DNA from: Algoriphagus aestuarii
Lineage (GTDB): Bacteria; Bacteroidota; Bacteroidia; Cytophagales; Cyclobacteriaceae
Reading direction: 5' to 3'
DNA: 64,000 nucleotides
NCBI GenBank assembly: GCA_017051695.1
Contig: JAFIDK010000004.1
Span: 124,001 to 188,000 of the forward strand
Shown here: positions 25,513 through 34,000 of the stretch, piece by piece
Layout of the letters: the number at the start of each line of letters is the position of its first letter
Position numbering within the stretch: position 1 is the stretch's first letter
The notes under the pieces: model-generated
Seen by the model: only the letters and a program-made list of their open reading frames with translations
Database searches by the model: none
Told to the model about the DNA's origin: nothing
Position numbers and translations under genes: made by a program

Positions 25513-26385
25513 ATGACCCATAGACGAGAATTTATTAAAAAATCAGCCCTGGCATCTATAGCTTTAGGGATGGGGTTTGACACTTATTCAAGTCCTTTCC
25601 CGAACCTAAACCTAAAAGTAGGTGCTTGTGATTGGTCGATTGAGCACAGCAGCGATCCAAATGGATTAGCAGTGGCAAAAGAAATTGGATTAGATGGCTT
25701 GCAGGTAAATCTAGGCAACTTCGACAATCAGCTTCATCTGAGACAAAAATCCATTCAACAAGAATACCTTCAAAAATCCAAAGCATTAGGCATCCCTATC
25801 AGTAGTCTGGCAATTGGGGAGTTGAATTCTTATCCCTATAAATCTGATCCTCAAACCGAACAGTGGGTATCCGATAGCATCGAGGTAGCAGAGAACATGG
25901 GGCTGGGGGTGATTTTGTTGCCATTTTTCAATAAAAATGACCTACGCGACGATTCACAAGGGAAAAGGGAAGTCATTTCCAAGCTAAAAAATATTGCCCC
26001 AAAAGCAGAAAAAGCTGGAGTGATCTTGGGCATCGAGTCCTACCTATCTGCCGCTGAGCATCTGGAAATCATCGAAGCCGTTGGTTCCAATTCAGTAAAA
26101 ATTTATTACGACTTCCGAAATTCTGCAGATGCCGGCCATCCCATCTATGAGGAAATTCCGCTCCTGGCAAAGGATTATATCTGCGAAATCCACATCAAGG
26201 AAAATGGAAAATTATTGGGTGAGGGTGATTTGGATTGGGCAAGAATAGGCGAATTGCTGTCAAAATCTGACTATGTAGGATCAGGCTGGATGCAAATCGA
26301 ATGGTCGACTCCCAAAGGGGCAGATATCGTAAAAGCATATCAACACAACCTAGCTTTTGTAAACAAAAATCTCAATCCCGCATGA
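25513..26385 (+). CDS. Sugar phosphate isomerase/epimerase-like TIM-barrel protein with export leader
   Basis: A 290-residue third barrel paralogue with a leader of the form MTHRREFIKKSALASIALGM. VGACDWSIEHSSDPNGLAVA and IGLDGLQVNLG define the first strands. Further on are AENMGLGVILLPFF, AGVILGIESYLSA with its barrel Glu, SVKIYYDFRNSADAGHP with metal-type Asp, and ICEIHIKENGKLLGEGDLDW. The last segment is a close match to the C-terminal substrate loop of the family. The stop overlaps the start of the following heme-protein gene in ATGA (26382-26385), so the two are translationally coupled, which suggests that their products act on the same compound. Confidence 0.88.
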   Translation: MTHRREFIKKSALASIALGMGFDTYSSPFPNLNLKVGACDWSIEHSSDPNGLAVAKEIGLDGLQVNLGNFDNQLHLRQKSIQQEYLQKSKALGIPISSLAIGELNSYPYKSDPQTEQWVSDSIEVAENMGLGVILLPFFNKNDLRDDSQGKREVISKLKNIAPKAEKAGVILGIESYLSAAEHLEIIEAVGSNSVKIYYDFRNSADAGHPIYEEIPLLAKDYICEIHIKENGKLLGEGDLDWARIGELLSKSDYVGSGWMQIEWSTPKGADIVKAYQHNLAFVNKNLNPA

Positions 26386-29243
26386 GCTTCAAATCCATAA
26401 CATTCATTATCGCACTTTCGGTCTTTTCTTATTCTTGTCATTCGGATGCCAATGAGGAGCCAGTTTTGTTTGCTCCGGAAGAATTCGAAATCAGTGTGTG
26501 GGCAGAATCACCGATGTTTTTTAATCCAACGAATATGGACGTGGATGCAAAGGGTAGGATTTGGGTGACAGAAGCAGTGAATTATAGAAACTATAACAAT
26601 GATTCGAATTCCTTTCTTCACCACGCTCAAGGCGATCGGGTCGTCATTTTGGAAGATACCGACCAGGATGGCCTGGCGGATTCTTCCCGGGTTTTTGTCC
26701 AAGACCCGGATTTAGTTTCTCCATTGGGTATAGCAGTCTTAGGAAAGCGGGTATTTGTTTCCTGTGCTCCCCATTTGCTTGTCTATACGGATGAAGATGG
26801 TGATGATGTTCCCGATAAAAAGGAAATTTTTCTTACTGGATTCGGAGGCCTAGACCATGATCACTCACTGCATTCCATTTTGGCAGGTCCTGACGGAAAG
26901 CTTTATTTCAATACAGGAAATGCAGGACCCCATCAGGTCACTGACAAAAGTGGCTGGACCTTACGCTCTGGAAGTCTATATACCGGTGGTTCACCCTATA
27001 ACACCTCTAATAGCGGAGGTCAGATCAGTGACGATGGAAAAGTATATGTCGGTGGATTAGCTTTAAAAATCAATCCGGACGGAACAGGACTAGAGGTCCT
27101 TGCCCATAATTTCAGGAATAGTTATGAGGTCTTTGTTGATTCTAGAGGGGACTTATGGCAAAATGACAACGATGATCAGGTCGTCACTTGTAGAGTTTCT
27201 TGGATTCCGGAGAAAGGCAATGCAGGCTATTTTAGCTCGGATGGCACCAGAACTTGGCAAGCAGACCAGCGACCTGGTCAAGACATCTTTAGTGCGCATT
27301 GGCATCAGGATGATCCGGGAGTAATGCCAGCTGGAGATAAAACCGGTGCTGGTTCACCTACAGGTATGATGAGATACGAGGGAGATGCTTTTGGCCGGCA
27401 ATTTAGAGGTACTCTGATGAGTGCAGATGCAGGTAGAAATTCAATTTTTTCCTACCAGCCTCAGGTTTTTAAATCCGGATATGAACTTGGTTCACGGACG
27501 ATACTTTTTTCTTCAGTGAAGGAAGATGATGAAGGTTATGTATGGAATGATACGTCCTTTCAAAGCCAAAAAGCCAAATGGTTTCGGCCTAGTGATCTGG
27601 TAACTGGAACAGATGGAGCCATCTACATCGCAGACTGGTATGATCCGGTGGTAGGTGGACATCAGATGAAAGACACCACCGCAGTGGGTAAAATCTATCG
27701 CATAGTTCCTAAAGGCAAGAAACTCAGCACACCCACCCTTGATTATGATTCCGACCAAGGTTTGGTGGAAGTTTTGAAAAATCCAGCCGGAAACGTTCGG
27801 CTAAAGGCATTTGAAGCGTTGAAAGCCAAAGGAGACACGGCTATTCCGCTCATTGAACCATTACTAAGTGATGAAAATCCGTTCATCCAGTCTAGAGCCA
27901 TCTATTTATTGGCTCAGTTAGGAGAGCAAGGCAAACAAAAAACCTTAAAACTGCTTGACAGCGAGGACGAAATGACTCGCCTGGAAGCGCTTCGGGCAAT
28001 CAAAGCCAGCGGAAATCCTTCCCTTCTCCCAACAGACCAACTGCTGCAGGATCCCTCTGCCTTGGTGAGAAGAACTTATGCCGCCATGCTATGGGATAGG
28101 GATTGGGAGGTCAGAAAAAAGGCATTTGAAATGCTTTTGAAAGATTTTGATCCAACGGACAGCTGGTATTTGGATGCTCTTGGAAAAATGGCAACTGGTC
28201 ATGAACAGGAAGCTTTCGCCATTTCCAAAAAAACCTTTCCCTTAACAGACAAAGGCGAATGGTCCGAAGAACTGGAAGCTTTAGCTTGGAGAATCCCTAG
28301 CAAAGAAGCAATCCCAGCACTGAAAAAACGTCTGGAAAATGAAAAGCTGGACACTAAAAAGCAGGATTATGTACTGACCTCCTTGGCATTTATTCCGGAA
28401 AAAAGCGCCGCAGAAGCGATGTACTCATTCAGTAATCACCCGGACTCCTCCCTTGCCGAAATGGCCAATTACTGGCTTTCCTTTCGACAGGGAAATGACT
28501 GGAAAGATTTTTTGGATTGGGGTAAAATTGGAGTAGATCCGGATAAAACAAGAAAACTAGCTGAAATGAAAGCCAAGAGAAGCCTACTCTTGGAGGAAAA
28601 GATGGCGCTGAATGACCGTAAAAATCAGGCAAAAGCCATGGCAAAAGACCCTCTTGGCGGCCAGATGCTAATGGAAATGCTTGTATCTAATTCATTACCT
28701 GCCGACCTCATCGAGACGGTAAAGGAAACCATTCCGAGCAATCCCAATTTAGGAGTTCGCGTACAGGCCGGAAATTATTTTGGCAGCAAAGCAAACGGAG
28801 AGAACTACGCTATCGATCACTTAAAAAGCCTGAATTCCGATGTACTCAGAGGGGAGGCAGCATTTAAGAGCTTTTGCACAACCTGTCATTCAGTAAATGG
28901 AGAAGGGAAAGACATTGGGCCAGATCTATCTCAAATCAAGACTAAATATGACCAAACCACCTTGCTCGATGCAATTATCAATCCGAATGGAGGAATTGTG
29001 TTTGGCTACGAACCTTGGCTGGTGAAGTTAAAATCCGGTGAATCCTATTATGGATTTATCCAAGGCGAAACTAAAGAAACACTGATTATTAAAGATCTTT
29101 CAGGCAAACGTATCACGCTAAGTTTGTCAGAAATCGATCAGAAAAAACAGGAGGCATATTCAATTATGCCAGATCCAGCAAGCTTGGGTATGAAAGCCCA
29201 GGAATTGGCCGACATTTCAGCCTACCTACTTAACTTACGATAA
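26382..29243 (+). CDS. PVC-type heme-binding dehydrogenase lipoprotein: beta-propeller, HEAT-like repeats, cytochrome c
   Basis: A 953-residue lipoprotein (Cys19 in FSYSCHS). The start at 26382 is chosen over an in-frame upstream codon because it precedes the signal peptide and overlaps the previous stop in ATGA. The N-terminal 450 residues form a propeller with the membrane-bound-dehydrogenase signatures NPTNMDVDAKGRIWVTEAVNY, DRVVILEDTDQDGLADSSRVF (shortened), LDHDHSLHSILAGPDGKLYF and HWHQDDPGVMPAG. Residues of about 460-760 are HEAT-like helices (VRLKAFEALK, IQSRAIYLLAQLG). Near the end is one c-type heme site, Cys832-TT-Cys835-His836, then a conserved GPDLSQI and a NPNGGIVFGYEPW segment. 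Such proteins are abundant in Planctomycetes and Bacteroidota sugar loci. It probably passes electrons from periplasmic sugar oxidation to the respiratory chain. Confidence 0.93.
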   Translation: MSFKSITFIIALSVFSYSCHSDANEEPVLFAPEEFEISVWAESPMFFNPTNMDVDAKGRIWVTEAVNYRNYNNDSNSFLHHAQGDRVVILEDTDQDGLADSSRVFVQDPDLVSPLGIAVLGKRVFVSCAPHLLVYTDEDGDDVPDKKEIFLTGFGGLDHDHSLHSILAGPDGKLYFNTGNAGPHQVTDKSGWTLRSGSLYTGGSPYNTSNSGGQISDDGKVYVGGLALKINPDGTGLEVLAHNFRNSYEVFVDSRGDLWQNDNDDQVVTCRVSWIPEKGNAGYFSSDGTRTWQADQRPGQDIFSAHWHQDDPGVMPAGDKTGAGSPTGMMRYEGDAFGRQFRGTLMSADAGRNSIFSYQPQVFKSGYELGSRTILFSSVKEDDEGYVWNDTSFQSQKAKWFRPSDLVTGTDGAIYIADWYDPVVGGHQMKDTTAVGKIYRIVPKGKKLSTPTLDYDSDQGLVEVLKNPAGNVRLKAFEALKAKGDTAIPLIEPLLSDENPFIQSRAIYLLAQLGEQGKQKTLKLLDSEDEMTRLEALRAIKASGNPSLLPTDQLLQDPSALVRRTYAAMLWDRDWEVRKKAFEMLLKDFDPTDSWYLDALGKMATGHEQEAFAISKKTFPLTDKGEWSEELEALAWRIPSKEAIPALKKRLENEKLDTKKQDYVLTSLAFIPEKSAAEAMYSFSNHPDSSLAEMANYWLSFRQGNDWKDFLDWGKIGVDPDKTRKLAEMKAKRSLLLEEKMALNDRKNQAKAMAKDPLGGQMLMEMLVSNSLPADLIETVKETIPSNPNLGVRVQAGNYFGSKANGENYAIDHLKSLNSDVLRGEAAFKSFCTTCHSVNGEGKDIGPDLSQIKTKYDQTTLLDAIINPNGGIVFGYEPWLVKLKSGESYYGFIQGETKETLIIKDLSGKRITLSLSEIDQKKQEAYSIMPDPASLGMKAQELADISAYLLNLR

Positions 29244-29307
29244 ATCAAAAACAAATCATTTATAAACTCAACTATCTTCTAACCTAAACCAATAAACCCT
29301 AAACCCC

Positions 29308-30018
29308 ATGCAAACACTTAAATCCCTCTCACTATCAATGGCAACATTGGCCATGCTGGCCTGCTCAGCAAACCAACAAAGCAAAACTGAAAATACAGAA
29401 GTTGAAACCCCAAGTTCTGAATGGATCCAGCTCACAGATGGCAATTCCCTGGATCATTGGGAGATGTATGATGGTTCCGAAATCAAAGGCTGGAAATTTG
29501 AAAACGGCGAACTGATTGCCTCTGGAGCAGGATGGGACGCTGGGGAAGATCTCATTACCAAAAACTCCTATGAAAATTTTGAATTGGAGCTAGAGTGGAA
29601 AATCGAAGAAGCCAACAGCTCTGGCATTTTCTATTATGTACAAAAATCTGACAGTACACCTATTTATGAAAATGCGCCAGAATATCAGGTTTTGGACGAT
29701 AAAGGCTGGCCTGACCAAATGAAACCCAACCAATTAACAGCTGGAAGCTATGCGATGTACGCACCGGAAGGAGCCGAAGTGAAGCCAGTCGGAGAATGGA
29801 ACTCTACAAGGATTATTGTACAATATCCTCATGTGGAGCACTGGCTCAATGGCAAAAAAGTAGTGGAATATGAGTTTGGCAGTGAAGATTGGAAAAGCCG
29901 GAAAGCGGCTGGGAAATGGGCTGAAGTTCCTGATTACGGCATTGCCAAATCAGGACATATCGGGCTTCAAAATGCCGGATTGGTCACCTACAGAAACGTA
30001 AGAATCAGAGAATTATAA
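29308..30018 (+). CDS. DUF1080 lipoprotein (3-keto-disaccharide hydrolase family)
   Basis: A 236-residue lipoprotein (Cys19 in MLACSANQ), followed by a single PF06439 domain of concanavalin-like fold. Family landmarks are WIQLTDGNSLDHWEMYDG, KGWKFENGELIAS, DLITKNSYENFELELEWKI, ANSSGIFYYVQ, PEYQVLDDKGWPD, VGEWNSTRIIVQ, HVEHWLNGKKVVEYEF and HIGLQNAGLVTYRNVRI. Characterised relatives hydrolyse 3-keto-glycosides. With the dehydrogenases of the locus, this enzyme would cleave an oxidised glycoside outside the cytoplasm. It lies 64 bases after the heme protein gene and before the deacetylase gene, with no terminator between. Confidence 0.92.
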   Translation: MQTLKSLSLSMATLAMLACSANQQSKTENTEVETPSSEWIQLTDGNSLDHWEMYDGSEIKGWKFENGELIASGAGWDAGEDLITKNSYENFELELEWKIEEANSSGIFYYVQKSDSTPIYENAPEYQVLDDKGWPDQMKPNQLTAGSYAMYAPEGAEVKPVGEWNSTRIIVQYPHVEHWLNGKKVVEYEFGSEDWKSRKAAGKWAEVPDYGIAKSGHIGLQNAGLVTYRNVRIREL

Positions 30019-30062
30019 TCCCTTTGTTTTCTTGTTTTTGAACTTTGAAATGTGTTTCACAA

Positions 30063-30908
30063 ATGAATAGCAATTACGCAGAAAACAGCAAATTGCTGAT
30101 AATCCATGCGGATGATGCCGCTCTATGCCATTCTGAAAACCTGGCGACAATCGGTGCTTTGGAAAAAGGAATGGTCACTTCCTACAGCATCATGGTGCCT
30201 TGTCCCTGGTTTTTTGAAATGGCAAAATTCGCCAAAAACAATCCCCAAATTGATTATGGGATACATCTTACGCTCACCTGTGAATGGGAAAACTATAAAT
30301 TCGGACCAATTCTACCTATCCTTGAAGTCCCAAGTCTGGTAGACGAGAATGGCTATTTCTATCCAAAAAGAAAATCGCTTAGTGAACATGCCATTGCTAG
30401 CGAAGTCAGAAAGGAGCTTCAAGCTCAAATTGAGCGAGCATTAGAACTTGGCCTTTCTCCCTCGCATCTTGATTCACACATGTACAGTGTAGGTTCACGC
30501 CCCGATCTCCTGAATATATTTAGAGACCTCGCCAAAGAATACCATCTTCCCTGTCTAATCAACCGACAATTGATGGAAGAAGTGGGTCTCGACTTCGAGA
30601 GTAACATCCGAAAGGATGACTTGATTTTTGACCATGTGTATGTGGGCAAATATGCAGATTTCGAAAAAGGCAAGCTCGCTGCCTATTACGAACAAGTTCT
30701 CAGGGAGCTTTCTCCCGGTTTAAATATGATCCTGATCCATCCTGCTTTTGACACACAGAAAATGCAAGGTATCTCCGTCAATCATCCGAATTTTGGAGCA
30801 GTATGGAGACAGATAGACTTCGATTTTTTCACTGGTGAAACATGCAGTAACCTATTGATGGAAAATGACATTCAATTGATAACATGGAAGGATCTCGGAC
30901 GAAAATAA
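30063..30908 (+). CDS. ChbG/YdjC-family carbohydrate deacetylase
   Basis: A 281-residue cytoplasmic protein of the YdjC family. The metal-binding HADD (about residues 15-18) and SHLDSH (about 133-138) motifs are present, with the family signature [11 protein letters not shown] after them. The [12 protein letters not shown] segment and the C-terminal MILIHPAFD complete the active site. Members remove an acetyl group from chito-oligosaccharides or similar sugars, so the substrate of the locus may be acetylated or N-acetylated. This is an inference from family. ATG 30045 is an alternative start, adding MKCVSQ. It is the last gene of the plus arm, and a terminator follows at 31029. Confidence 0.88.
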   Translation: MNSNYAENSKLLIIHADDAALCHSENLATIGALEKGMVTSYSIMVPCPWFFEMAKFAKNNPQIDYGIHLTLTCEWENYKFGPILPILEVPSLVDENGYFYPKRKSLSEHAIASEVRKELQAQIERALELGLSPSHLDSHMYSVGSRPDLLNIFRDLAKEYHLPCLINRQLMEEVGLDFESNIRKDDLIFDHVYVGKYADFEKGKLAAYYEQVLRELSPGLNMILIHPAFDTQKMQGISVNHPNFGAVWRQIDFDFFTGETCSNLLMENDIQLITWKDLGRK

Positions 30909-31028
30909 ATTCACTTTCCCAAACCTCTGAGTATGTATGGGAAAGGCTTGTAATTTGGTCATTATAAGATTACAAAATATTGAATTCCAGGCAGCTAGAA
31001 ACCACGAATTTATATCAATAATTTTGAA

Positions 31029-31068
31029 GAAGCCCTGCATTTTGAGATGCAAGGCTTCTTTCTTTTAT
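31029..31068. terminator. Terminator at the end of the plus arm, shared with the CHAT gene
   Basis: A 12-bp stem with one mismatch (31029-31040 GAAGCCCTGCAT with 31047-31058) and a six-base loop, then TTTCTTTT. It lies between two convergent transcription units, 120 bases beyond the ChbG stop and 20 beyond the CHAT gene stop. Confidence 0.75.
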
Positions 31069-31087
31069 TCCAAAAGCTAACTATTTC

Positions 31088-34000
31088 TTAGATTTTACTT
31101 TCCAAAGATTTGATCATATCCATGATCCCTTTATTCATTTGAATTGAAGCTTCCGAATTTATTTTTCCTAACAAAGTGCTTAGGATTTGTAAGTTTTCGA
31201 TTTCGGCAATCTTCTGTCCTTTATGTCCGGCTGCTTCCCAAACTGAATCAAAGGTGTTTTTTACCTCAGCAATCTCCACTTTGTAAATCCCTATCAGATA
31301 TTTTGTCAAAGCGATGGTGGCCAAGGTAGCCAAATCCCAAAAATCACTTTCGGTTTTCTGGTTAAACTCTCCTCTTTCTATGATTTCATCTAAAGATTTT
31401 CTGGCAGATATAGGAATTTTCTTTACTCCATTATCACCTGAAAACATCAATTTAAGCTTGAGCAGTATAAGCCAGTTTGTCAAAGGATAAGGATTTTTAA
31501 ATCCGCTAACCTCAGATGCTTTTTGATACTTAGAAACTGCAAGATTTAGCGATTCGATGACTTCTTCCTTTTTATTGGAATTCGCAAAAATGAGCATTCT
31601 CCTCTTATAGGCACTTGCCAATAAACTTAATCTTTCCGTATTCTCATGCAGTAGATTCAGCAAATTCAGATCGCTAATCACCGAATCAATGGACTCAATC
31701 GCTTCTTTTAAGGACACATTTCCTTCTAAATACTCCTTGGTAACGTACTTTGAACGGACATTACAGTACTGTTCCAATGCCTTAACTGAATACTTGGATT
31801 TTTCTGATTTCAAAAGCTTTTGAAAACATGCCAATGCTCTTCCGTATTCATTCAATCCATTGAATATCGCACTGGATAATTCGAGGATTTTATCATTCTG
31901 AACACCCATTTTTTCCACAGCTGAACCCAAGTCCAAAATCCTTGACAGGGTATAATCCGGGTCGTAATCGTTTGCCTCCATCCTTTGAAGCAAATTCTGA
32001 AGTTCGATTTCGACTTCCTCAATCACTAAGAATCCGATATCTGAGGAGGATGAGCCTCCTTCGTCCACCAGAGTATAGAAAGGATCACCGTAGCATTGGA
32101 ATGCGCCCCATGTATTGGTTCTTTTTCCAAACTCTTCAAAGATTTTCTTTCTAGCTCTTTTGACGGATTCACCAAAACCAAAACCACTGAACATATGACT
32201 GTAGAATTCTCTTGCGAATTCCTGGGCTGCAGCATCATCCACAGCCCAACCGGCTACTATTACCGCTCTTGCTCCATTATTGATCAGTTGAGTACCGATA
32301 TTAGCAGCGAACTTGTTTTTTTGCTGGCTTTCTGCCTCTGATTCGCTACTCATCTGGCCTAAATAGCAACAATTAACAAAGACTAATTCCGCTGTTTCAC
32401 TCATTCCAGACAATTGACCAGGAGTTAGGAAAGTGTCTTTCCCGATGACCATACCAGTAGACTTTTTTGGTCCATACTCAAACAATCCATGGCCAGCGAG
32501 ATGAACGATTTTATGGTTTTTGGAGAACAGTTTCAAGAATATACTGGATGCAGAGGTATTGATAAGGCTTTCCACTTCATAGCCTTGTTGTTTCAAAAAT
32601 CCTTTGACGATTTCCGCCTCTTTCTTAGCACCAGGAAGTTGGGAGAGAAACCCTCCCAAAAGAGGATCCCCTATAACCAAAGCCGTGTTTTCCCTGACTC
32701 TGGAAATTCTCTCTCGGGAGTTTTGGGTGGAAAGCTGACGTACCATCCCCGAGTGAATACAGAGCGGAAGAGAATTAATATCCTCCTGGATCATTTCCCA
32801 AGGATAGGCTGCAGAAGGCAAATCCACCACCCAAGAAATATTGTTTTGACGCTTGAGTTCTTCCTTGAAATTCAGAGGAATCAGCAGCTCAAACATAGTC
32901 TTTGCTATTTCCGGAGAATACTGATTATTGACAGTCATGTCTTTCAGCAAAATGTCCAGAGTTTTATTATTTGACTCTATTTCTTCTACTTTTTCACTTG
33001 CGCCTGAAGTAGCCATGGACATCCTGAATTTTTCTGAATCATCGGTAGAATTTTCACAAACTGTAATTCTCGTCCACCAATCATTTGAATTATCATATGG
33101 GATTCTCCATCTTCTCCCCACTTTATTTTTCAGTCCTATCCCTTCAAAGACAATATTAAACTCCCTGCTATCATTGTTTTGTAATCGATGGACAGATTTC
33201 AGTATGGAGAGTGCCTTATCATTGAATAACTCAATCACCTCTATGGCTTCAATACCACGAATAGTTCCCTTATAAGTAGCTCTTATATTTCGATTGGCCC
33301 TTTGAATCCCTGAAATAATTGCGCGAATAGAGCTATCGGTAGAGAGACCTCCATAAGAATTGGCTATTGCTATCACTGAGATACCCAGCGTTTCATAGTC
33401 TTGGCCTTGACTGGAATTCTGAACAGGTAAATTCTTAATTGTCAGATACCTAGACACCCCTTTTTCGATAGAAATCATCAGCTGATAAGCCGAAAGCTCA
33501 CCAGGAAGGCCTAAACCCACAATGACCCCACCTTTAAATGCTTTGTTTGATTTCTTGTCCGAAAGAACAATCTGGTTCGTTCCTATTTTGCCTGGATACA
33601 ATCCCAAACTATGCAGTCTGCTTAATTCCCCTTGCAACTGGTTATCAATGGCTCTTTCTGTGGTCAATATCGCATCAAATTCAAAATGACCGGCCAGCAC
33701 AGGGTATTTGGCATATTTTAAATCCCCGTGACTCACACCTATTCGAATCGGTGTTTCTACAGCCCACTTTTCTTCTCCTTTATCCAAGCCAATAATCGTA
33801 TTCAATACGTTTTCTTCGCTGATATCGAATATTTCTGTTTCCTTGGCTTCAAAATCATGCTCCTCTCCTCTTACATTGGGTAGGCTATTTTGCAGTTTAT
33901 TCGTACTACCGAAAATCAACAAATCCTCAATTGCTGCAAACAGTTTACTGTCCTTTGACAAGCCACCATGCGTGACATTACAATAATAGTATTGGCCAGA

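Noticed and set aside
32489-32974. 161-residue plus-strand frame opposite the CHAT gene
   Set aside because: It is antisense to the CHAT domain, whose catalytic residues are intact on the minus strand.
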